Program-made: the position numbers and the translations under genes
Assembly: GCA_004297935.1 (NCBI GenBank)
Contig: SCRE01000021.1
Coordinates: forward strand, 124,001 to 188,000
Direction: 5' to 3'
Length of the DNA stretch: 64,000 nt
DNA from: Microbacteriaceae bacterium
Lineage (GTDB): Bacteria; Actinomycetota; Actinomycetes; Actinomycetales; Microbacteriaceae
Shown here: one piece after another, positions 41,601-50,415 of the stretch
Layout of the letters: the number at the start of each line of letters is the position of its first letter
Numbering within the stretch: the first letter of the stretch is position 1
The notes under the pieces: generated by a model
Databases searched by the model: none
What the model saw: only the letters and a program-made list of their open reading frames with translations
Told to the model about the DNA's origin: nothing

Positions 41601-44600
41601 TGGAGGCGCCCGTGGTGGCGAGGTTGGTGATGGACACGTCGTTGACGGCCACCCCCGCGCCGATGCCGTCGGTGACTTTCGAGGCGGTCTGCCCGTTGCC
41701 CTCGGCGACGACATCGGTGTTCTCGGAGCTGGCCAGGCTGAGCGCACCGGTGGAGCTGATCACGGTCAGACCGTCGGCCAGGTAGGCCTTCGAGGTGGTG
41801 GTGACGACGTTCACCGTGACCGCACCCGCCACCGACAGCGAGCTGTCGCCCTTGCCCTTGGTGTCGGAGTCGCCGGCCGTGGGGGTCTCGGTCTTGGATG
41901 CCCCCTGCCCGGTGAGCAGGGTGGAGGCCGCGTTGCCCTGACCGAGCACCCGGTTCGCGAAGGTCGTGATGCCGCCTGCCGACGAGGACGGCGCACCCGG
42001 TGCGGCGGCATCCGTCTTGCTCTCGTTGCCGGAGGAGCCGGTGGCGGTCAGGCTGATCGGGCCGTCCGCGGTCAGGTTGCGGCCCAGGTACGCCTCGACG
42101 TCGTCGGCGACTACGTTGACCACGATGGCCATCGCGATGCCGGTGGAGTCGGCATCCACGTCGCCGCTGCCCTCGTTCTTCGTCGTGGCGTGTTGCGTGG
42201 CCTCCAGGTCTGCGCCGCCCGACAGAGTCAGGCCGTTTCCGCTGCCGATCGAGGCGAGGGTGGTCACGTTCGCGATGGTGAGCGCCACCGACGGCGAGAG
42301 TCCCACGCTGCCGCCGTCGGCACCGGAGACCGCCTTCGTGTCGACGGCGTTGCCGTCCTCGGCGGAGATGGCCAGCTCGTTGCCGCCGGTCAGCACCGCG
42401 TCGTTCTGGAGCCCAGCGGTCGTGCCGACGTTGTCGATGTTCAGCGCGAAGGATGCGCCGATGCCCACCTTCGGCGGCTCGTTCGACCCGTTCGACACCG
42501 GCACCAGGTACTGGGCGTCTCCGGTCGCCACGCTCGGGTCCAGCACCATCGGCTGCAGGGCGAGCGCCGCCAGGTAGGTGCTGGCGAGCTCGATGTAGCC
42601 GGGCTTGACGACGATCGCGTAGTAGGTGCGGTTGTCCACGAGCGCCTTGGGGCAGCTGAGCGTGAAGCCGACGCCGATGACCGGGATGCACACCGGGTCT
42701 TTGACGATGCCGATCGGGTCGCCGCCACCCGTGTGGTAGACCACGGCCTGGCCTGTCTGCAGGTTGCCGTCCGTCAGGTTGTAGCCGAGCACGATGGTCG
42801 TCAGATCACTGGAGGTGCCGGTGGGGTTCGGGATGATCGTGCCTGCGGCATTCGGGTCGAACGCATCACGGAACGGGGTGGCGCTGGAACTCGCATCGGT
42901 GTCGGTCGCGGCGTGCATTCCGACGTCGCCCGTTCCCGCGTTCGCGGTCGCGACACTGGTGGGACCGGATGCCAGCAGCTGGGCGCTCGTGGTGCTGGAG
43001 ACGATGTTCAGCGCCACCGAGCCGTTGATGCCCACCGTGCCGCCACCGGACGACGCGGAGATCGCCTCGGCGTCCTCCGAGTTCGTGCAGTCCGCGCCCT
43101 CGGCGGTGCAATCCGTTCCGCCGACCGGTGTCATGGTAGCGGACAGGTGGAGGCCGTCGGCGTTCGCGGTCGCACCAGGGTCGATGTTCGCGGTGTTCGT
43201 GATCTTCACGAGGTTGAGTGCGACGCCGGCGCCGATCGCGGCGGTCGCACCTCCGGTCGCGGTCTCGCCGTCGGCGATCGCGGTGCCGTCGGTGTTGCCG
43301 CTGGATGCCAGTGCGAGCGGGCCGCCGGTGACGGTGACGGTCACCCCCGACGGCAGCGAGGTGTCGCTGAGGGAGGTGACGATGTTGATCGAGATCGCGG
43401 CGGCGGCACTGATCGGGGTCTTGGAGTCCTCGGCGCTGCCTGCGGTGGGGGTCGAGCTGTCCTTGCCCGACTTGGCATCGTTGGCCCCGGCCAGGTTGTT
43501 CGCCATGCCGAGGAAGGCATCCGCCTGCTGGTTGACGTTGCCGGCCGGGTTCGAGTTCTCGTCCGGCGCACCCGCGGTGCCCGCCCACGTGGTGGCGGAG
43601 GTCGACGACGCACCGCTGGCCGTGAGGGCAGCGGAGCCCACCGCCTGGATGTCGCGCGCCGTGGTCGCGGTCACCACGTGGTCGGCGTCGTTCACGGCGA
43701 CGGAGACGCCGATGCCGGCATCCGAGGTCGTGTCGCCGCTTGCCCCGGTGGAGACCGCGGCGGACTGCGTTCCGGTGGCGCTCAGCGCACCGGTGAGGGT
43801 CAGAAGGGCACCTGTGCCGATGTTCGCGTTCGTGGTCACGTTGGAGATGGCGACGGACACCACCGGGGTGATGGCCAGGCTCGAGCCGGTGGAGCCGGAT
43901 TTCGCCTGCAGCGTGGACGAGTCGTTCGTGGTCGCCGACAGGGTGAGGTTGCGCGCGCCGGTCAGCGTCGATCCGTCGCCGAGCGATGCGGTGCCGGTGT
44001 CGTCGACGATGTTCACGGCGACGCCCGCTCCGATGCCGACCGTGTCGCTCGGCTTCTGCACGAGCTGCAGGAAGTGGAAATCGCCGGCGGCGACGGTGGG
44101 GTCGAGCGGCAGTGTGAGGCTCTGCGTGAACGCACCGGGCAGCACGGCCGGGTACAGGCTGCCGGAGATCAACTCAACCGGCGTGAGTCCGAAGGTCGCG
44201 TCGGCGGGGTGCGGATCGGGCGTGCACACACCCGGCGTCCACGTGTTCGGGCAGTAGAGGTAGTACGTGCCGCCCATCACCAGGCCGCCGATACTGGTGC
44301 CGCCGCCGTTGGAGTAGGTCACCTTGTCGCCGGTGACTGCCGGCAACCCTGCTCCCGTGCCGTTCGTGTGCAGAATCGGGAACGGCAGCCAGATGGTGCT
44401 GCAGTCGGTGGGTGTGCTGCAGCCGGCGACCGCGGTCAGCGGCGTGAAGAAGTTGCCGGTGGGCAGCGCGTTGGCGGTCGATTCCGTGGTGTGCTCGCTC
44501 GTCAGCGTCACATCCGCCGCGGCCGGCAGGGTGAGCACGGCGTTCGGCGCCAGGGTGGCCGAGTGGTTCACCGTGACGGAGTTCAACGCGAACGCGCCCT

Positions 44601-47600
44601 CGAAGCTGCCGCCCGTTCCGCCGCCCGACACGTTCACCGCGGTCCCCGTGCCGGCGGTGGCGTTGGTGTCGAACGTGTCGCTCGTCGCCGGCGCCTCGAT
44701 GGTGACGCCGCCGGCGGTCAGCGTGGTGTTGCCGCCGATGTGCGCGTCGTCGGTGACGTTCGCGACGTCGACCCCGACCGCGGCTCCGATCCCGGTGGCC
44801 GTGCGCAGCACGGAGTGGCCGTCGGCCGTCACCGGAGCATCCACTCCGCCCGCCGCGTGCACCAGCACGGTGCCGGTCCCGACGTTCGCCGAGAAGGTGC
44901 CGCTCGCCGGCGCGATGTACGCCTGAGTGTTCGTGGTGACGTCGGCGACCGCGAGGGCCGCGGCAGCGGCCAGCGGGCTGAGTGCGGTGATGGCGGTTCC
45001 ACCGAGGAACTCCGCCGCCGGGGTGATGACCGAGCCCGATCCGTCGGTGTTCGCGGTGGCGCCGCCGAGGCTGGCCGCGGCGTCCGTGGTCAGGGTGTTG
45101 GCGGTGTCGGAGGTCACCGACAGGCCGTTCGCCGTGTTTCCGGATGTGCCGGCGTCGATGTACGACTTCGTGGACTCGTTGAGGGTCACCAGCGCCACAC
45201 CGGCTCCCGCACCCGCCAGCAGGGCGTCACCGCTGGCGGTCACGTTCGTGTTCGTCCTCGCCGCCAGCGTCACGACGCCCGTGGCTTGGAACGTCGAACT
45301 GCCGGAGATGTTCGTCGTCGCGTCGTTGGTGACGTTCACCTTGGAGAAGGCCGCATCGACCGCGGGCACGCCGCTCCCTGCGGCTGCGCTCGACACGGCG
45401 CTCGCTCCGACGGTCGACGTGGCGGTCGCGGTGACGTCGCCGCTGGAGATCACCTTCGTGTCGACGAGCGACACCGTGGCATCCGAGGTCACGGTCACGA
45501 CGTTGACCGCGTCCGACGAGCTCGGGGTGGAGCCCGCGGTGGCTGACAGGGTGATGGCTCCGCCCTGCAGCGTCGCACCCGTGATGACGATCGAGGCTCC
45601 GGGCGACGCGGTGAGCGATCCCACGCCCGGCGTGCCGTTGTCGGTCATGGCTGCCTGGAACGTGATGGTGCCGTCGCCGCCCGCGCCCTGCGTGTCGATG
45701 ACGACGCCGTTGACGGTGATCGACTGCGCCTGCACGTTCAGGGTGGCGCCGGGGATCGCGAGGTTGCCGTTGATCGCGACGGACCCGGCCACAGACAGGG
45801 TGGGCGCAGAGGTGATGGTGAGGCTGGTGGTACCCGCTTCGGTGAACGTCGTCGACTCGCTGCTGCCGCTGACCGTCACGGTGCCGTCGCCGTTGTTGGT
45901 CACGACCGCGGCCCCGGTCTGGTTGACCGTCACCGCGGAAGATCCTCCCGGAAGGACGACCGGCTCCAGGCCGGCGTAGCGCAGGGGGGTCCCGTCGATC
46001 ACGACGGTGCCGGAGTGCTGGTCTGTGCCGCTCGACACCACCGACTGGCGGTGCCCGGCGATGATGAGGCTGTCGTAGCCGCCCGCGCCCCCGTCGAGGA
46101 GCCCAGACACCGATCCGCCCGGTTCGAGGGTGAAGGTGTCCCGGTTGTTCGCCGCGCCGAGGAGATTGGCGACGTTCGTGAATGAGACGGGACCGAAGCT
46201 TCCGCTGTCGACGCCGGTGATCGACCACTGGGTGTCGGCGGGCGGCCCGCGCACGGTGTTGAGTCCGCCGGCGCCGTCGAAGCTGAAGGTCACGGAAGCC
46301 GGCGCGCCCGCCGGGTCGATCGCCACGTCGTCGTCGCCCGCTCCGCCGATGATGGCGATGTGCGTCGCGCCGCCGAGGGGAGCTCGCGTGATGGTGCCGG
46401 TCGCGTCGTCACGGTACCCGACAGTGCCGCTCGCCGGGTCGTAGCTCACCGTGCCGACGAGCGTCAGGTTGCCGGCGCTCAAGGTCAGCGTCGACCCGCT
46501 GCTCACCCACACCAGCGGACCAGGCGTCGGAGCGATGACCGGGGTGCTCGACGCGGGTGCACTCGCGCTGGGGCTGTTGCCACCGGATGCCGTCGTGGTC
46601 GTAATGCTCGGCGTGGTGCTCGGCGCTGTCGTCGCGGAGGTAGGAGTGCTCGCTGGGCTTGAGCCGGGGGTCGTTCCGGCGTCGGTCGGCGTTGCGCCGG
46701 TCGTCGGAGTGTTCGGGTCGGACGCGACGGTCGGCGAGGATGCTCCGAGCGTCGGAGTGCCGACGGGAGCCGGGGTCGAACCGCTCGTTGCGGTGCCGGC
46801 GGGAGTCGAGGTGGCCGTGGTGGAGGTGGCCGTGGTGGAGGTGGCGGGAGTAGACGCGGCGGGGGTCGAAGCGGCGGGAGCAGACGTCGCGGGAGTCGAA
46901 GCGGCGGGAGCAGACGTCGCGGGAGTCGAAGCGGCGGGAATCGGCGCCGCCGTCGCGGCCGGAGCCGGCGCGGGCGTGGCCGCGGGGAGCAGCGAGGCAT
47001 CCACCGGCCACGACTGGCCGGGCTCGAGCGTCGGGGCCATCAGGCCGCTCGTCGTGTGCTCCAGGCCGAGGAAGTGACCGAGCTCGTGCCGCAACACGGT
47101 CAGCAGGTCCATGTGGTCGGATGCCGGGGCCGACGGGAAGCTGACCGACCAGCCCCAGCCGGCGGCATCCGTGCTCACCATGATGGAGTCACCGGTCTGC
47201 GATCCGAGCGCCAGCCCGCCCAAGTCGCCGGAGTTGACCGTCACCGCAGAGAAGTCGGCCGACGGGTCTGCTGCCTTCCATTCGGACTCGACCTGCGCCG
47301 CCGCGCTCGACAGATCGGCCGCGCTCAGCGCGCCGTCTGCACCGACAGGAGTACCGGGCGCCGAGGCGGCGTCGAGATAGTGGGTGGTGGTGTCGGGGCT
47401 CGCGGGAGTCGTCGAGTCGGAGGGTGTGGACGAGGTCGACGGGCTGCTCGAACCGGTGGACCCCGTCGACGAAGTCGAGCCGGTCGACGTCGAGCCTGTG
47501 GAACCCGTCGAGCCGGTCAAGGTGGACCCGGTGGAACCCGTCGATGAAGTCGAGCCCGTCGAGGCCGGCGCGGAGGTCGACGACGAACCACCTGCGGGTT

Positions 47601-48120
47601 GCCCTGACGTGCACGTAACGGAGTTGCCGTCGGTGGATCGCACGCAGTTCATCTGCGAACCGGAGCTGCCCACGGCGGGTGTCGATGACGGTGTCGAGGT
47701 CGACGACGGAGTCGGAGCGGGCGACATCGATGTGGGCGCGGGCGCCGTGACGACCTGAATGACCGTGCGCGTCACGGTCGAGCTCGCGGCTCCGTTCACA
47801 CTCACGTGCCCGGCCGGCGTCGTAGACGTGGCGGCGTTTCCGGTGCCCGCGACGGGCGTCTCCGCGCCACTCTTCCCCGGCAGTGGCCCTGCGAGTCCGG
47901 ATGCCGCCTGGCTGGCGAGAGTCTTGGCCGCCGCGGTAGCGGGCGAACTCGGCTGCGAGATCGTCGCTGCGGACGCGGTGTCCAGTTCGGCCCGATTGCC
48001 GAGCGAGAATCCCGCGATCATCGCGACCGACGCCACTAGAACAAGCGCGCCATGACCGCCTCGCCGCACAATGCGCACAGTACGGGCGAAACGAGCACCC
48101 GGTGAGTCGTGCGCAGCCAC
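11641..48120 (-). CDS. Giant secreted multi-repeat surface protein, 12,159 residues, with metzincin-like domains at both ends
   Basis: A single uninterrupted frame. The start is GTG at 48120 with GGAGG 10 bases upstream. Residues 1-52 form a Sec signal peptide (basic RRGGHG, then a hydrophobic core, cut near TASA). Order: Ser/Thr/Gly-rich stalk (about 180-235), metzincin-like domain with [11 protein letters not shown] (345-355) and Met361, Pro/Ala/Thr linker (about 370-500), long beta-strand repeat region (about 560-6250), with WxxxxxYxxGD carbohydrate-binding-like clusters at 2972-3236 and 4231-4425, FTxTNW, DxGxxI and ITRSDG modules (about 7800-9950), RTX-like glycine repeats (9312-10555), eight DUF7507-like repeats (10678-11766), GYWKNH domain (from 11771), second zinc motif [11 protein letters not shown] (12004-12014), then a membrane segment and Arg-rich tail. 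No LPXTG motif is seen. The best reading is a cell-envelope adhesin or biofilm/polysaccharide-binding filament; function is inferred from architecture. It is not a known named family to me. Confidence 0.9.
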   Translation of the reverse strand: MAAHDSPGARFARTVRIVRRGGHGALVLVASVAMIAGFSLGNRAELDTASAATISQPSSPATAAAKTLASQAASGLAGPLPGKSGAETPVAGTGNAATSTTPAGHVSVNGAASSTVTRTVIQVVTAPAPTSMSPAPTPSSTSTPSSTPAVGSSGSQMNCVRSTDGNSVTCTSGQPAGGSSSTSAPASTGSTSSTGSTGSTLTGSTGSTGSTSTGSTSSTGSTGSSSPSTSSTPSDSTTPASPDTTTHYLDAASAPGTPVGADGALSAADLSSAAAQVESEWKAADPSADFSAVTVNSGDLGGLALGSQTGDSIMVSTDAAGWGWSVSFPSAPASDHMDLLTVLRHELGHFLGLEHTTSGLMAPTLEPGQSWPVDASLLPAATPAPAPAATAAPIPAASTPATSAPAASTPATSAPAASTPAASTPATSTTATSTTATSTPAGTATSGSTPAPVGTPTLGASSPTVASDPNTPTTGATPTDAGTTPGSSPASTPTSATTAPSTTPSITTTTASGGNSPSASAPASSTPVIAPTPGPLVWVSSGSTLTLSAGNLTLVGTVSYDPASGTVGYRDDATGTITRAPLGGATHIAIIGGAGDDDVAIDPAGAPASVTFSFDGAGGLNTVRGPPADTQWSITGVDSGSFGPVSFTNVANLLGAANNRDTFTLEPGGSVSGLLDGGAGGYDSLIIAGHRQSVVSSGTDQHSGTVVIDGTPLRYAGLEPVVLPGGSSAVTVNQTGAAVVTNNGDGTVTVSGSSESTTFTEAGTTSLTITSAPTLSVAGSVAINGNLAIPGATLNVQAQSITVNGVVIDTQGAGGDGTITFQAAMTDNGTPGVGSLTASPGASIVITGATLQGGAITLSATAGSTPSSSDAVNVVTVTSDATVSLVDTKVISSGDVTATATSTVGASAVSSAAAGSGVPAVDAAFSKVNVTNDATTNISGSSTFQATGVVTLAARTNTNVTASGDALLAGAGAGVALVTLNESTKSYIDAGTSGNTANGLSVTSDTANTLTTDAAASLGGATANTDGSGSVITPAAEFLGGTAITALSPLAAAAALAVADVTTNTQAYIAPASGTFSANVGTGTVLVHAAGGVDAPVTADGHSVLRTATGIGAAVGVDVANVTDDAHIGGNTTLTAGGVTIEAPATSDTFDTNATAGTGTAVNVSGGGTGGSFEGAFALNSVTVNHSATLAPNAVLTLPAAADVTLTSEHTTESTANALPTGNFFTPLTAVAGCSTPTDCSTIWLPFPILHTNGTGAGLPAVTGDKVTYSNGGGTSIGGLVMGGTYYLYCPNTWTPGVCTPDPHPADATFGLTPVELISGSLYPAVLPGAFTQSLTLPLDPTVAAGDFHFLQLVQKPSDTVGIGAGVAVNIVDDTGTASLGDGSTLTGARNLTLSATTNDSSTLQAKSGSTGSSLAITPVVSVAISNVTTNANIGTGALLTLTGALSATGTQSAAVSTGASGDTTSDAGIGVSVAVNDADHVVTATTARDIQAVGSAALTASGASSTSATTWAGTAGAPDENSNPAGNVNQQADAFLGMANNLAGANDAKSGKDSSTPTAGSAEDSKTPISAAAAISINIVTSLSDTSLPSGVTVTVTGGPLALASSGNTDGTAIADGETATGGATAAIGAGVALNLVKITNTANIDPGATANADGLHLSATMTPVGGTDCTAEGADCTNSEDAEAISASSGGGTVGINGSVALNIVSSTTSAQLLASGPTSVATANAGTGDVGMHAATDTDASSSATPFRDAFDPNAAGTIIPNPTGTSSDLTTIVLGYNLTDGNLQTGQAVVYHTGGGDPIGIVKDPVCIPVIGVGFTLSCPKALVDNRTYYAIVVKPGYIELASTYLAALALQPMVLDPSVATGDAQYLVPVSNGSNEPPKVGIGASFALNIDNVGTTAGLQNDAVLTGGNELAISAEDGNAVDTKAVSGADGGSVGLSPSVALTIANVTTLASIGSGNGLTLSGGADLEATQHATTKNEGSGDVDADSTGIAMAIVVNVVADDVEAYLGRNLTADGPISLTATGSSGNESKTDAAAPGAPSSSAGGITTFANRVLGQGNAASTLLTGQGASKTETPTAGDSDTKGKGDSSLSVAGAVTVNVVTTTSKAYLADGLTVISSTGALSLASSENTDVVAEGNGQTASKVTDGIGAGVAVNDVSITNLATTGASTIDAQGLSVTATMTPVEAEGGSGTDTTSTVEATAKAGASNTSSLGAAGALALNIVSADTEATVPAGASIDVHGGDLTLTATFTQDDAAEASARAGFQTCAQFLGLPCNLSAPITGQDSTGKGTGVGASVAIQVLTPTTTLAEIAGGVPVTAGGSVAVTASSERKISTVAEAGTQGGDAFSPAVALVVDTQDHTSAIIGAAPTGAAPMTLTGSATVKAEHAVDAADTGANANVEAESVGVGAAVSLPLIVDWSTTAELGRSVRADDVEVAAESEVDAEAVSNASAIGGFDIPSGGKSTDDTADSAVSNDPNAGGKGADKVPSADAAAKQGGDKASGETGKSGGGVGVAASIAIVWVQATTSAAIDPNITVAADGPVDVEATQLTTAAARALGIALNPKDAKTNIAAGVGFNYLDIGVGASIGAGATVSGDGVRVYAGTPVDPGTGAAESNSVIVWGFAAAGGKSNPQVGAAVGLNVLLYTTSAQIGAGADVSSTGELAVIAGNPMGLQNLAVAGALSKGGVAVGAAIAVNILEPVSTTAAVLSSTTSPTTLNAAGAMTVQATSSLGLLGVDVGLIGSNLLTALEGIPGVVLIPKPGSIVASPAISTLAVSGAAGTGDASVAGSFVVDVWSRTTTATVGDGALINQAGTAGAGQTPTAQTLTVLARDDTDRVEIAGGLGLTTGDAGAGVALIVGVTDETVTASLGASSKIATGGDVTVSSASTDPILAIAASAGAADEAGIAGSIIVIVTNQAGGLGTTASIGGGSGAGTTVRAGGNVSVGAHQNDYDPALAITPDSTSDWQPAQTFTPGAGYAAGQVVGGLSGAYAATGAVTSAADTPGSWVLVPMWDPTADYATGDVVQYNGIAYQAQADVVAVFDPESGVPTNASPDTDTTDWTALTSAAWVAGTDYKAGDVVAAGGSLYRAAVAIGNSTDDPADWQAVGQWMRGAVYSTGDLVTFGGIAYRALDAVASSAVSPDLDPADWQRADAWVSGGSYATGQVVLFGDTFYQALTDVSGSTADPATGTADWAAIPAWVSGATHAQGDLVAFGDLAYRATTTLDGTAQQKTQLYSGGLAFGGTAGVGIASAILVRTSPVSATIGAYDDVSSAGTGGVATDAEQAQPLTLISVAGAGGETAGVAGSVTIEVVTDTTTAGIGDDAKIDCVGSACSDPADPATAPHQNVTVTARDATTLLALAGQVAIGGDAGVGVGADVEVINKTTQAQIDTGAAVQANGDVAVTSQSSEGITSLSVGASVSGDVAVAVNAAVPVVNVTTTAKIGDDAFVVAGGNVIVSADEHLTMTAVGGNLTASGTAAVGAGAAVPIVTKDTEASVGNGARVTADALPGRISFSTVATGTYLTNSTDTGFDPRGYTDGPGGSCSAAGCQGLPTNLPPSLPAGSVINLGYNAGFANGQQVLYDNGGGANIVGLTSGHAYYVIDVPGHPTWIQLSLSPRAPPGCTSSCTPGLVPITGLALPSGLMGENQRFVAVNQPGTASDSSPRFNPVTDVSGNIITLPYASTFATGDAVVYSAGGGTPIGGLQDGQTYYVICVVIVAGQCGTSTSGVGPGGFGGQQIELAATKALAQAGTFLTLGSNGSGRSQSIVASGQLSSADASASNPQTATAGMQSGFAGVAVTATNSDEISALGVAAGFSGSVAVNVSGSVAVVTVTTKASIGDGAQINCNPTDPACGGDDPAAAPDQSVLVVAGNNFHELGIAAALAVAGDVGVGAGVAVGVVNLTTTATIGSNATVNAASGIALSASGQDSVVSVAAVAAGGFYAGVAGGVSVTVLNPDTEAYTGTGTTLNAGGSVAVLAADDTTLTGVTATVGIGIGGVGAGVAVAVVDKTVKAYLDANDTVIALGAGPSLAGMDSGARSGADFGTLTGFTGLAVQASATEHALGVVAGVGGGFVGVAGSVGVHLFTVSSEAYVGAGTIVNKSSGGGLIAGAAAGQGVDVSATDALDTLTIAGGVAVGAGGIAGAVDIGVAAVNVTAYLGTGSDVWAAGAVQVNALAYKHVRTIAVSVGLGAVGVAGAVSVWSVGTGPSDSYQQNSYGPTVDAWTATANYAAGYLVTYNGHLYAATVASTGVTPTDGSGNVNTAYWTLSNESPSSVAPQPWTSGMNYRAGDVVAYGGHTYAARNNITDDTTAPAGDQYSSTNTSGTWNLSDQTPTQGSGGSAQGVGDTVASGKSSGSAAGWGSILSGADSPTFDATKTYDAGQVVLDANGDHYQALDTVAGSAGDPSADSTDWQDVQSQARYQNVASTTGGTDVRNHEPGTTVASAPFSQTPPPSGTSAGIYGSVHAGGDVSVKADDGLDVTTVAGVAAVGLGAAGAGVSVLALGLATNAGIYDGASVSSGGTVGVSATLEENVLGVVASGALGGFTIAGQVLVVTDTSSQLAHIDDGAAIGKAANGIDVTATADRAVSAYAVGVSAAGVAVGVTVAVVEVGGDTGATIGDVAIGPDPIGGIDVEATDTFIPTALVIAVNGGVGAALSGAVDVIGYSGTTSASSGAHGAVVIGSGGVTVRATGHHTGIDASTVNVSLSGGAAIGMTVAIATDARNTEASLTSTSNLDTTGAARVAAMAWNEASAQTPGFSVSAGVSVALMFPVATVTGDTRAQLDGSVTAASVDVAADGENLASAHAIVAGVGLDVGASGAFAEAAIAASADITACVGSFTGGVCGADDASIAATGAVSITAGAPGTDSSGNAFPATVTGCNLTGGATNGTCAIAEGGSAGVLGAGTVFISKSTIDGSVGAHLDGAITSSGSVSISADGTSDATANTLAVSVSGGVSLAGSGSDAEIGADAGVLATSTGAAIGSAGATTITATAHNDAESTSKVGSGALGLGIAVSIPTAAVSAPTTASYTGSVTGGTGFTMSATGTNTANVSAVAGSVGILGGAGAHGDAEITRTAIVSSSVGDGSVFSAAGAAISVTATGTNTATADVPGGSGGGIAVAVMDAESHVDGAVSATFDGTMPSAAASLTVAAYGQNISDAHVKVVAVTVIGGGAASRTTSDIGSDATITAGVGQDASVETTGLVKVFAGAPAGLSGTVTGCRLAAGTDTACARAEGGSGSVVVSVATLTVDSTDEGSVQASFDGTLTAASQLTVSSQSSHAAAATVFVVSVAIGGGGDSAHAYATVGDDQHTVGLDTASLGANADIVATGTAISVSVTRGANATATGSGGAGGLIGAAILNTDANLYGGAQAYVVGGAVIGTTASAPAGLSVTATDTSTTSSSALTGFGGLGAGGGSYAESTTEPLVEAYVGPGTHIVLGTAGTDELRVSADSKDAEADATGKAYGGGGVAVGVPQATATSKPTVHAYLGSGTTVIAGGSVTVSGISDSAPTGAPLTDDLTGMTPDSGGANPASDNSLTFQEHGLSTGDQVLFNPTCTPSGFTGPACNTVYSVIVLDGNTVRLGSNFGGGSVDADTPGTFTGIDTNRAMVHFAAPDGLSDGDAVIYRAGSSISGDFADGQVLYVRVIDPSTIELYTTYAAAVSAIFSFSPSTVVGGNQLTTSQFSAGDRVTYRAAPPLSFNNRGVNVDLDGSGNFTQYDSSANTIYLGSVSTPGNPPTVNGDGLSEGEAVYYQPGSITLANGTVMTASIGGLSTGTKYYVDAPTAWTIRLGLTYCDAVGYTNDHSCTDGTDSHGNPIQHAQKFITLTLPDACYQSDNKTAASPMPASCTAPEFIRPAPLGQLTDGYTYIVDDKGSGNIGLEAVGGNTDLSLDPTHIFGTQQLFLAGAPLQASSTGQQVYLELNGSLTSGSVKLMAPDGSSLRALSPPSGDGVTSSSAQGGNGGGISVSLPTATTNIDPTVIVYDDASSVTAGWDGTELTSAGDVAVTSAVTTHSSASSQNGSGGVIAIPNVNSNINGDIVDEAIVGDASAYPTISGDDTNGPQITATGVTIAAGGNVAVTSHTEQHSVISADTTSGGLGDFGGADSETNLIGDSAAVVGSNATISGSTVAVDAVGGATASGSADATAYAFIGSATATDNYTLTSHLTALLDGDSTTSSSITGTHGVDVRAYHDAGSYDIHRHAAFYGIGPSINKGGTSATLDDTASGHQGVVVYVGPRIIEGVNTNDPALASPLFSATTDPALTLFVQADDQCSSDLSTACVNTDNTTQNQVAHWNSDVVVNSGPAPTLVIGTDGTVTTAVNITVNGVHNPAPGDLSGTGPIEVDDLINTNSGDILMQSFNGAIDGGSCVGGSGNPPCSGTLQGSTTTCDIRTTGQPCIGPHYWGTFTWRDNWDSVTIINHSTRELVIDNIDVINTKDHPKVTLTAPSGKVSLTFKINEVVSPSLVTVTNDNSSGPVLLINGTITNPIGETDITSLYGPIFSSGDRGVDSSYDAGIAGCGSVPANAPNTFNACPHHDLVQTNILVLLAGTDVGSSGAYLNTDLVSWLGHPEKITATAGGNLFLDLLNLLRDSSISEAPTAPYLFKIGHLVAGDDLVLRLQTSVYESGTGTGVGIEVDQTNGARSPPYYHVFYQPDGVNPLALEEGAFASDPQYIASTYDFSLLDAGGATPTGSITVDAADATHTQDTAGTGLTDAQTGYPADERINVEGTTDVEQTGNLNTHTNGFVTWTESAQTFAGTTANPGDLRAGEIKSFYDTVTLTAPHSIVDAPVPAPAGGTAIPPFPGHDQATPTPEVIGVNVTLTAQTGAIGADDNFVEIVSSYYNAADAGSTTVGAVTTPNEPQPFGVLNAFAPGVIRITQTVGDLHVGAVTTCYAASAATCADITLTTDAGSITDGQSVAYQTVPVVTVASAAGSTITAAGASGFTTGQQVVYTTSGAAIGGLVAGGVYYVIATGATTFELSSSLAGTGSAGFWCNDTSCSTDPNPIALTSAGSGTQTFSPAADVIGNTIDLVALGGSIGAADGSNDLKINSSNGSACVSTYTLAYQGANYQNATDAQRAVTANCDLAAQADGSIFITETQGPLDVLLAHAGEHPGTVTGSHDVRLTTLEASIDGTTGSDGNDILLLHSGSTLPAENTVQQVPQGLIEAGVVSVTGVVLTSGNITLRSADDIVTDPSSQMLAYSTTTGPGSAATDPNLPAKTTGNIDVYGDCTGAAAGVCAVPGFPNPNDGTVIVLRSGQPATGDLPGAIGAANGIGGLTRVFGNTNADLIVFDRTDLGTETRAYGSSQPTAAGQFAPVGDGTGAVCATGCADTFVVNRLQTMVPLGSTAASSDVALGDSLTLDGQSGDNVYDIFTSGSQFTANNYEINVLGTHAPTDGTDTLNIYGYDTYTAGAPNSTGIDPATSKDYSTNDIFLLRGTPAGIPGETASRPSLYQGTGANPTGSGDPYSAGSGFVALLHSDLAGTQASLGGTMTTAPCQDTPGTNCVFGVERINYDSATNGGLHVYSLGGNDYFAVDDNAAPTYLDGGSGDNQFQIGQLYGERRTATATPTPGTFGVSGDLASENVFDVATVATTRGWLSRGTSSPLVAQGGTGNNTFIVYSNQAVVHLEGDGGNNLFIVRGFALAKTDAYGNIILPGGCVTIEAPNCLPIPVTTNGFSTAADTKVVTGAGNNQVEYNMNAPVSVDGGTGFNKLVILGTEFADHIVVTDQGVYGAGMSVSYRNIQVIEVDALEGDDTIDVLSTPPGVAVRVIGGLGSNQINVAGDVVGDVFSQDINGTSAVINHATLTQDELYKDLVIPGVSLSVAQASQGAVLITEHAGGTVVRETGDNTTSPPIGTIDSYSVRLARAPTSTVYITVTAEPDILANRIGDPYGDSVLLATTGLGGIPNSGTTTANSDFYRHILIDGQWVDVPVRAVVLVFTPTNWQVPQLVWAGAINDTLADGTRVYELSHSVLSADPFYANAVVRNVEVTKIDPGTPGIGVTNLGNDNTPGIYHDGATTGTTITSATATFVQGDVGQQIVEIDGLGFIPAGTTIVAVSANGSSATLSTPLSTTVGTGTGIVFSLPSRVTPPSSFSDGTGNGSATFTSASAHFTLSDLGQQLVEIDGGTAIPANTVILQIINSTTVLLSNAVANASGIGFALPGRLVSFAVYTDGHSNGTTTFTSATAAFNSSDVGRPIMEADGGAFIQPGTIILAVIDSTTVRLSRAVAASSGPIAFVLPARNASNTILGGSGNALTAIDGYYGVTLNSAPSATVTVTITPSDPRVVLSSSDSRFAVVHNPDGTHAGSYTITFDQTNWNVPVVVQASAATWFALSDPHNTYLTAVAASSDPNYNGVSTANDQTDILVLNDSTPGAVVQTPTGMVVTKCGDAACDTPGPGSGYTVRLTTAPTQPVTVALIGDGQTVVPAGGRISIQSIGAPTTKALFTGNATVTPTSIAESAGSELGSFITDGFAAGQRITVSGGSYATATTCTIQSLTATKLIIANCGSTPASGTFTGVTISRIVNNGMFTGSVSYNACAEVVNGNCIGTLTRADGSSWLDDGFLAGQLFQINGTGPLFKILSLSGTTSGRVDVLTVSAGVIDPATGAESVGVLPFSGTGTASVSLIEWAPEVTFTSTNWYVPVAVPVLADPYFTVANTHLLEFPKQPHLLSNIRGPLAVEGGPTDTSYAGLQLPVMLPGESNAAPFGIGTQPPESQQVNVLNVFDDGSQQDNLAGGACTGANPGDCLSSTALTGFGMGPGVDFSGHKGYVPGDPTHPTFGEPSVFPSGISFGSITVDAHGNVQTNAGLSTIQVFNFMMGQGNDHLTITSSLVPGPYTNEDGTPGTTFVQGGLTLVQGGGASVLQVTGSFAITSDTITRSDGQDWSDYEFAVGQQLLWNGMPFGLITGLNGATLTFTGLTGVTGAPAVGSAVSGTVAVFDPVTTSHGGFTFTDHTITRSDLRSWRELGFAVGQHVVVDGVSVGVITAIGGPTDDVLTVTGVPNPLACTSVPGTCVATVSVYSATAGANPVRLGGNDITITGGGGPGPEDVSRTATGTFTATVNTITRSDGGSWLTSGFYPTMKLSIDGVPNWIVESVTASTLTLGGPALILGTSPGTLTGATIVGFGPPEAYGTFTENTTTAPTATAPAVSTLTRTDGGSWLAAGFAFGMALQLNGTAGWTVTAVTASTLTLSGPALTAVGATATLTGVTAIGYAQSPLVVYGSTSQDGTWYSGDPSVPSARVFGTKPFPNQPGNGTPVFIFPVADPFAHTGNNVIDASADFAAVPNGQLPSIGVVIYAGPGDNTIYGSQASDIIAGGSGNNTIYGERGDNLLLGTDGINVDIITRTISFPTANTSVYPNADPLLSCSFSAAVATGCTAAGNDTIFGDAPGSGETTTDRYGDYNNVIFGAMGVVTQDTTTATVGALDQARSVTGTLQANAPAGGALNGQATLTCSTACFLPSDVGLAVTDAAGYLSDGTVIVAVSADGTVATLSRNPIGLAYGQSVTDAVTVGPAYGYCRPTGAVSNSEYCAPSGATAFGDSRIETLQTTGDILSLASTAPQNHGDATLYGSGGDNVLIGGDGENNLQGGPGQNLIIGGSVRLSRASNTVTGAFASTANTITRTDGGSFIADGFHVGMTLEIGTTSEISTMSEISRAPSWTITGVTASTLTVMLTVSGASIPAAITSSGITSLLGVSFDFTNPRFQTLTGSQLYSTSTPNIGASENDGAQRLDPTGMAWWGVFLSAAGGPDGITLSAPLGSPVPSDLQDSAYKGADYIAGGPGNAWIFGESNDNIIQAHGSIDITDPGGLNPSDGSPSVGSVFGGAATCAFRGFYLGDRVGACRDSSNALLINPSLDDVPALDYSFTGTLTFGPHTITLPDLLDGTGQYWADLGFALGQTVTVDGFPAGVVTAIDGDTITVTGDPAQCAGLVSGDSGTVAAYGESYVEGGRGDNTIFANQGQNDIIGGNSDLFSLSLPSERASGSNLIFGESGNHAGREDCGDGILYANNQCMTNPNGHAHDSNVIVANNGDVIRLVGTSGTVGQAPAAGVMSPIGYLTFNYDLYGYPTATERIIPRAVTLLDYTPGGPDLAGQAGPLVTGSAASNGVGDIGGTPLACTETLAQQLLQPCQQRGSEIHAESGDAFIYGGPANDVIYGGGQNDTIILGYGDNWVSGGRGDTCIIGGGGRCLASRNSSSYGEPLYGIAPVPASELSQTISTPGNAQQAEIDVAGAQRWTAVLVPYNWDPAANGSPSFAAGCAPSDKTCPYYQPRYGHNIIYGGWGDGVIHGGPGQSALSGAEAPEVGYADNFDMNGNAVNTAPIETDWYHPFNPGNAMGWVPITTTAPGNAGRAEQIGKASYFNVNDPRRQIWLNADVVNPNPGVYNPLDCEWAAGSTPQQAGCLPFFLTFDPTDAGMPLDTTWYPGTGDPQMPTTGDKAIFGDLGNDWIVAGMGRVRVYAGTGNDVVDLRASTFEDGGLNDGPVPNLVDNGNGTFSLPTGNDVYGTPAWEALAYGGAGQDIFFAGTGGDRLIDWVGNHNSYYVPFSPFGMPTISRTLQPALPVFLYALSASDGADPTLQLRYAAYDTTYSGIASRNGEPYGELGLTLQHDAGWHQQAGPPFNPMPENLGGVGIDVHKTANIRPIASPNTPGAVMNTPCPCTATDRIAVGKAIDAANPSNPTVAEEARVAPGETLAVGHPLVFTYLVTDPGDNPLHIISIVDDNGGGVPFTPVYVSGDTNGNGLLDPGETWLYTSAGVPVSPAAALLGTHMNTITVVGYDATNHLTVTASSQSFYTGIVPDLQLVKTIDAVDPRNPTAAEDADTPPGPTVLAGATITFSYLLTDTGSQSLTIVNIVDDAGIPGNTHGPSLLGGQLTPDLVSCDGGRYNVGDTNCNGVFDPGEGWVYLWTTTAQLGQHLNTAVATVTAGGRTITATDIAVYTGVGPSIGLHTAVNAAVPTAPTPYEDANTPPGAYVTVGNAVVYTYLVTNTSPVALTDVVVTDTTHGFHPVCAVTGGCTGILQPGQTWLYTSAGVLTITATAGLQPDQSTVTAQTVPTPTQSVTASDPTYYTGTVAGGVVIGKAVNGATGTSSGSPLYVVAGSTIVFTYQVTRPTGLTIPSSAVTITDDNGNPYNPAGFFHPVYSSGDSNGNGVMDKKEVWVFTSAASTAAQGLHCNTVLLVATVGSKTYSATSLACYFGTAPSIQVQKFTDGVHDTASNPVYLPVGSPVTWTYQVTTSGNVPVKVTGISDDNGGGTSFTPAPVLVTFNGASYNVGDGNHNGLLDPGEVWQYTSAGVVTAPTRAGSYANTVTVTATEPHAGTSLTATDSSYYYGSTSSLMITKAVNVADPLHPTRFELAGSAPGPILLAGSTVTWSYLVTNTGTTSLDVVGLMDDGGGCPGCGFGVDPVMDVSGFIAGDTNHNGMLDPGETWLFEATGTVPLGQYTNTATVLANVPSEPNLPSMCADTSVQLCATTSANLFGTAPGITVTKELGGQIERNPHTPLIVAAGGTDTFTYLVSATTGSPLQNITIVDDNGGAASPLHPVPVLGGDGIHNIGDTNDNEQLDPGEVWQYTASRVAPVGLYANVVLVSGTTVGATPTTVWANDLNYSFGYRPAVTIDKAVDALDPWHPTTIEDANTQPAKELLIGQTAVWTYLVTNTGNCPVTLTSLIDDNGGGSATPFSPQPVLVTYNGVQYNVGDTNHNGLLDVGETWLFSATTIVLPGAYRNTATVLVTQPTTAQTATASDVAGYYGEAAGQGLTIGYWKNHTGSWPVNADGSYVFSPSLPVTAVFGPLPAAYSGVTLLQELNTGGGGIDALLRQAIAALLGTTSQFIDYPYTATQLVAAVDAALASGNATTINNLQIQLNTWNNAEVSLIPPTLGTTLLAAASPQIATSTQPLTASELAPVVAEAEADWAAHGADLATLNATRFVITTLPGGEYGDTIGTTVYLDAGAAGFGWYTGITNAAFTDDGSDYVALAGGAAAGRVDLLSVLVHEIGHRLGLSHGVSAAYGDVMLPTLAVGQRRLLPQVAGSVPAVSTVGSTGGSAEEPSADVSAVVSVRATGAHRRAIPMGAVSGVEGVSLGPAPARAARAASASPALPSSSRGKSDITDESPSFPTLLAALVMGLVLLGVGVRRARPRRRRETGRSR
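11686..11739 (-). other. C-terminal membrane anchor of the giant protein
   Basis: Residues about 12128-12145 ([16 protein letters not shown]) form one hydrophobic helix followed by the arginine-rich tail [15 protein letters not shown]. This is the geometry of a cell-wall sorting signal, but the segment before the helix ([12 protein letters not shown]) has no LPXTG, LAXTG or NPXTG. The protein is thus probably held as a single-pass membrane protein, or sorted by an unrecognised signal. Confidence 0.7.
11995..12410 (-). other. C-terminal metzincin-like zinc-site domain of the giant protein
   Basis: Residues about 11905-12040 contain [11 protein letters not shown] (12004-12014) and a following Met-turn methionine M12024 (GDVMLPT). 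Upstream elements include [14 protein letters not shown] and [15 protein letters not shown]. It aligns by eye with the N-terminal domain of the same protein ([58 protein letters not shown]), so the two are a duplicated domain placed at opposite ends. The zinc ligands and catalytic Glu are all present. Confidence 0.8.
12700..12825 (-). other. GYWKNH domain in the giant protein
   Basis: Starting at residue 11771, the motif [13 protein letters not shown] follows the last DUF7507-like repeat and leads into an alpha-helical stretch (residues about 11800-11880, rich in [21 protein letters not shown]). GYWKNH domains are known at the C-terminal side of SdrD/DUF7507-type repeats in bacterial surface proteins; their role is not established. 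Confidence 0.65.
12825..16090 (-). repeat. Eight DUF7507-like repeats with DxNxNG calcium-type loops (giant protein)
   Basis: Residues about 10678-11766 hold eight units of 115-145 residues. Each has a FTYLVTNTG-like strand and an ending such as [21 protein letters not shown]. Seven of the eight carry the D-x-N-x-N-G-x-x-D loop, a dockerin/EF-hand-like calcium site; the third unit ([17 protein letters not shown]) has lost it. The fourth has DKKEVW in place of DPGETW. Such repeats form rigid calcium-stabilised stalks in surface proteins. Confidence 0.78.
16460..20186 (-). repeat. RTX-like glycine/aspartate-rich repeat region (giant protein)
   Basis: Residues about 9312-10555 contain several blocks such as [73 protein letters not shown] and [13 protein letters not shown]. 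The GGxGxDxh pattern resembles hemolysin-type calcium-binding nonapeptides, although many aspartates are asparagines. They are separated by long irregular inserts. In Gram-negatives such repeats go with type I secretion; none is encoded here and the protein has a Sec signal. Confidence 0.7.
18300..22755 (-). repeat. ITRSDG-type repeat module, eight copies (giant protein)
   Basis: A module of roughly 50-70 residues recurs eight times: an opening [10 protein letters not shown] or variant ([30 protein letters not shown]), then GFxxGMxLxxxG, then [10 protein letters not shown]. Copies are interspersed with RTX-like blocks and FTSTNW segments. The consensus reads T-[IL]-T-R-[ST]-D-G-x-[SD]-[WF]-x-x-x-G-F. 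I do not recognise a named domain. Confidence 0.7.
19600..24060 (-). repeat. DxGxxIxExDGxxxIPxGTxI module, four copies (giant protein)
   Basis: Three consecutive copies (about 23390-24060) and one distant copy (about 19600-19740) share ATFTSAxxxFxxSDVGxxIxExDG, then IPAGTxIxxV, then a TVxLSxAV ending. Similar GIPxGTxIxxV repeats are common in phage tail and actinobacterial surface proteins, where they form beta-structures. Confidence 0.65.
34850..35440 (-). repeat. Second cluster of CBM5/12-like modules (giant protein)
   Basis: Residues 4231-4425 hold three modules: [44 protein letters not shown] and [24 protein letters not shown]. The spacing of W, Y, G-x-x-V and Y matches chitin-binding/CBM5-12-type folds (aromatic residues for sugar stacking). 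This cluster lies about 1,000 residues after the first one. Confidence 0.72.
38415..39207 (-). repeat. First cluster of CBM5/12-like carbohydrate-binding modules (giant protein)
   Basis: Residues 2972-3236 contain six consecutive modules of about 40-50 residues with the frame W-xxxxx-Y-xxGDxVxxGGxxYRA-x(10-15)-W. Examples are [17 protein letters not shown] and [17 protein letters not shown]. The aromatic pattern matches CBM5/12 domains of chitinases. The cluster is embedded within beta-strand repeats, suggesting sugar-binding knobs on a filament. Confidence 0.75.
46805..46950 (-). repeat. Tandem DNA repeats encoding the Pro/Ala/Ser/Thr linker (giant protein)
   Basis: A 15-bp unit (GTGGCCGTGGTGGAG) occurs twice at about 46811-46840, and a 30-bp unit occurs three times at 46860-46949, the last imperfect. 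They encode TSTTA and [10 protein letters not shown] repeats at residues about 391-437. Near-identical units imply recent copy-number change and strain variation in linker length. Confidence 0.75.
47013..47382 (-). other. N-terminal metzincin-like zinc-site domain of the giant protein
   Basis: Residues about 247-370 hold [11 protein letters not shown] (345-355), the HExxHxxGxxH zinc signature of metzincins, and a downstream Met361 in SGLMAPT as the Met-turn. Before it are [26 protein letters not shown] and AGWGWSV. Catalytic Glu346 is present, so peptidase activity is possible. The domain is homologous to the C-terminal one (residues about 11905-12040). Confidence 0.8.
47424..47578 (-). repeat. 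Ser-Thr-Gly repeat stalk (giant protein)
   Basis: Residues about 182-233 repeat the tripeptide G-S-T with STSSTG variants, encoded by 9-bp-based repeats such as GTCGAGCCG and GTGGAACCC on the plus strand. Such tracts are usually flexible, heavily glycosylated wall-spanning stalks. The imperfect 9-bp periodicity predicts slippage-driven length change. Confidence 0.75.
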
Positions 48121-48399
48121 TTTGTTGCCGCCTCCGGAACGATCGCGCAGCGACCAGTCTCATATCAGAAATCGCTTGGGACCAAACAGAAATTGTTACC
48201 GAACAAGCTCAGTTTTGCGACCAAACAAGCACACGCTAGACCCAGCGTCGAAGGCCGCATATACCCCTAAACTGGGGCAGATCATGTTGTCTACTTCACC
48301 AATGAGTCGATCATCGCACTTTTCTGGGCCGAGGTAGCCCGGGTCTGACCAGGATCGGGCCTGCGCTCGGGGGCCGGGCGGCGCCCATAAACTGAATCC
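48121..48399. promoter_or_regulatory. Divergent control region of the giant gene and mntR, with triple direct repeat
   Basis: The 279-bp gap contains no gene. Three direct copies of ACCRAACA (starts 48181, 48198, 48220; the last two extend to ACCRAACAAGC, 22 bp apart) lie 61-110 bp upstream of the giant gene start. Read toward that gene, the nearest copy gives TTTGGT, 16 bp from a TATGAG that could be a -10 (48159-48164). This arrangement suits an activator bound next to the -35. On the mntR side, TAAACT (48388-48393) ends six bases before the ATG and could be the -10 of a leaderless transcript. Confidence 0.5.
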
Positions 48400-49080
48400 A
48401 TGTCGGTGTCCGATCTCACGAACACGGCTCAGGACTACCTGAAGGTGATCTGGGCGGCAACGGAGTGGGCGCCGACGCCGATCACGGTGAAGCAGCTCGC
48501 CGAGCGGATGGGTGTGCGCGCGGCGACGGTCTCCGACGGCATCCGCCGCCTGGCCGAGCAGGGCATGCTCAAGCATGAACCATACGGCAGCATCGAGTTG
48601 ACCGCGACCGGGCGGGCCCACGCGATCGCGATGGTGCGCCGGCACCGCCTGATCGAGACCTTCCTCGTCGAGACGCTCGGCTATGGCTGGGACGAAGTGC
48701 ACGACGAGGCGGAGATCCTCGAGCACGCTGTCTCGGACTCGCTGATCGATCGCATCGACGCCGCACTCGGGCGCCCCAGCCGTGATCCGCACGGCGACCC
48801 GATCCCGACCGCCGACGGCGACCCCCGGCGGCCGGCCGCACTGCGACTGCGCGACGCCGAATGCGACACCCCGCTGGTCGTCGAACGTATTTCGGATGCC
48901 GACCCCGCCGTGTTGCGCTATCTCGCGGACAAGGGCATTCGGTTGGATGCGCGGCTCACGGTCGCGGAACATCGCCCGTTTGCGGGCGATGTCACCGTGC
49001 ACATCGACGGGTTCGACGGCGAGATCGAACTCGGGGCGCGCGCATCCGATGCCGTATGGGTGTCCGTCGGCGGCGGATGA
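48400..49080 (+). CDS. mntR: DtxR-family metal-dependent repressor, MntR/IdeR type
   Basis: 226 residues. The N-terminal winged helix-turn-helix (about 5-65) has ITVKQLAERMGVRAATVSDGIRRLAEQGML. The dimerisation/metal domain follows (RRHRLIETFLVETLGYGWDEVHDEAEILEHAVSD in outline) with conserved His/Glu ligands, and an SH3-like C-terminal domain is present (about 150-226). A convergent neighbour is mntH and a DtxR-like box precedes that gene, which argues for manganese-sensing (MntR) over iron. No ribosome binding site is visible and a TAAACT -10-like box ends six bases before the ATG, so translation may be leaderless. Confidence 0.9.
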   Translation: MSVSDLTNTAQDYLKVIWAATEWAPTPITVKQLAERMGVRAATVSDGIRRLAEQGMLKHEPYGSIELTATGRAHAIAMVRRHRLIETFLVETLGYGWDEVHDEAEILEHAVSDSLIDRIDAALGRPSRDPHGDPIPTADGDPRRPAALRLRDAECDTPLVVERISDADPAVLRYLADKGIRLDARLTVAEHRPFAGDVTVHIDGFDGEIELGARASDAVWVSVGGG

Positions 49081-49102
49081 GCCCCGAGGGAGCGACGGTC
49101 GA

Positions 49103-50383
49103 TCACTGGACGATCATCAGCACGATCAAGGCCGCGTTGAGCACGACGATCATGGTGGCGGAAATCCAGGCGACGACGCGCGTCCACCAAGCGTCGACGT
49201 GCACGCCCATCAGAGTGCGATCACCGGTCAGCCGGATCAACGGGATGACCGCGAACGGAATGCCGAGGCTCAGAAACACCTGGCTGAGCACGAGCGCCCA
49301 GGTGGGTTCGATGCCGACCGCGAGAATGATCAACGCGGGGATCAGCGTGACGACTCGCCGCACCAGCAGGGGGATCCGCACCTTCAGCAGGCCCGACATG
49401 ATGACAGCGCCCGCGTAGCTCCCAACGGATGTCGATGCCAACCCGGATGCCAGCAGGCCGATCGCGAACGCCGCCCCGATCACCGGGCCCAGGCTGCTCG
49501 TCACCGCGGTGTGCGCGCCCTCGATCGTGCTCGTGTCGATGGCACTCGAGCCGGCACCCGTGCCCGCCCTGCCGCTGCCGAGGCTCGCCGCTGCGAGCAG
49601 CAGCATGGCGATGTTGACCGCTCCCGCGATGACCAGCGCTATCACGACATCCCATCTGCTGGCCCGCACCAGCCGCAGCACACGTCCGGGATCATTCGAC
49701 ACACCATGCCGGTCACGGGCCAGCGAGGAGTGCAGGTAGATCGCGTGCGGCATCACGGTGGCACCCAGCATGCTCGCGGCCAGCAGCACGGTTTCCGCCC
49801 CGCTGAACCGCGGCAGAAGCCCACCCGCGGCGGCGGGCCAATCGACCGGGCTGACGAACATGCCCGCGACGAAGCCGATCGTGATGATCGCGAGCAACGC
49901 CATGATCACGGCCTCGAACGAGCGCTGGCCGCTTTGGGATTGCAGCGCCAACAGCAGCATCGAGACGATCCCGACGATCACGCCGCCGACGAACAGCGGC
50001 AAGCCGAACAACAGGTTCAGGGCGACGGCACCGCCGATCACTTCGGCAATGTCCGTTGCGGCGGCGACGGCCTCCGCCTGAATCCAGAACGCACGGCGTC
50101 CGGTGGTGCCCAGCCGCTCGCCGATCAACTCGGGCAGGGTGCGGCCGGTGACCAGTCCGAGTTTCGATGACTGGTACTGCACCAGCATCGCCATGGCGTT
50201 CGCTGCGACGAGTACCCAGACCAGCAGGTAGCCGAACCGGGCGCCTGCCGTGATGTTCGCTGCGACATTGCCGGGATCGACGTAGGCGATGGATGCGACG
50301 AACGCCGGGCCGAGCAGGAACAGCATCCGCCCGCCGGGGCGTCGTCGCCCCTCGCGGGTTCGCGATTGAAGCTCAAGGGCCAT
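49103..50383 (-). CDS. mntH: NRAMP-family divalent metal (Mn2+) transporter
   Basis: 427 residues from the ATG at 50383 (MALELQ, with GAAAGAAG upstream); the frame upstream to 50443 overlaps the operator and is unlikely to be translated. About eleven membrane segments. The signature metal site is DPGN at 36-39 (helix 1) and MPH in GATVMPHAIYLHSS (helix 6). It imports Mn2+ (and Fe2+) with protons. Expression is probably repressed by the adjacent MntR through the dyad at 50416-50433. Confidence 0.94.
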   Translation of the reverse strand: MALELQSRTREGRRRPGGRMLFLLGPAFVASIAYVDPGNVAANITAGARFGYLLVWVLVAANAMAMLVQYQSSKLGLVTGRTLPELIGERLGTTGRRAFWIQAEAVAAATDIAEVIGGAVALNLLFGLPLFVGGVIVGIVSMLLLALQSQSGQRSFEAVIMALLAIITIGFVAGMFVSPVDWPAAAGGLLPRFSGAETVLLAASMLGATVMPHAIYLHSSLARDRHGVSNDPGRVLRLVRASRWDVVIALVIAGAVNIAMLLLAAASLGSGRAGTGAGSSAIDTSTIEGAHTAVTSSLGPVIGAAFAIGLLASGLASTSVGSYAGAVIMSGLLKVRIPLLVRRVVTLIPALIILAVGIEPTWALVLSQVFLSLGIPFAVIPLIRLTGDRTLMGVHVDAWWTRVVAWISATMIVVLNAALIVLMIVQ

Positions 50384-50415
50384 TCGCTTCTTTCGTGCGG
50401 AATCTGTGACTGCTT

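Larger units (their letters stand above)
29350..46440 (-). repeat. Long beta-strand repeat region (giant protein)
   Basis: About 5,700 residues are built from an irregular 35-50-residue unit with alternating hydrophobic and Gly/Ala/Asn residues. A recurring pattern is GVGAAVAVNVV, then xxxTxAxIGxGAxVxAxGxVxVxAxx. This suggests stacked beta-strands as in filamentous haemagglutinin or beta-helix adhesins. Cysteines are rare. Units are related but not identical at DNA level, so amplification was ancient or selection diversified them. Confidence 0.7.

Noticed and set aside
46860-46949. Regularly repeated 30-bp units resembling a CRISPR array
   Set aside because: The copies are contiguous without spacers, lie in frame within the giant gene and encode a Pro/Ala/Ser/Thr linker; no cas genes are present.
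11641-48120. The giant gene as a horizontally acquired island
   Set aside because: Base composition and codon use by eye resemble the neighbouring genes and no integrase, transposase, tRNA or attachment repeat is found at its borders.
48181-48399. A DtxR/MntR box in the mntR-giant gene control region
   Set aside because: I looked for TTAGGTTAGGCTAACC-like sequence; only weak matches such as TAGACCCAGC occur, so autoregulation of mntR or control of the giant gene by MntR is not supported.
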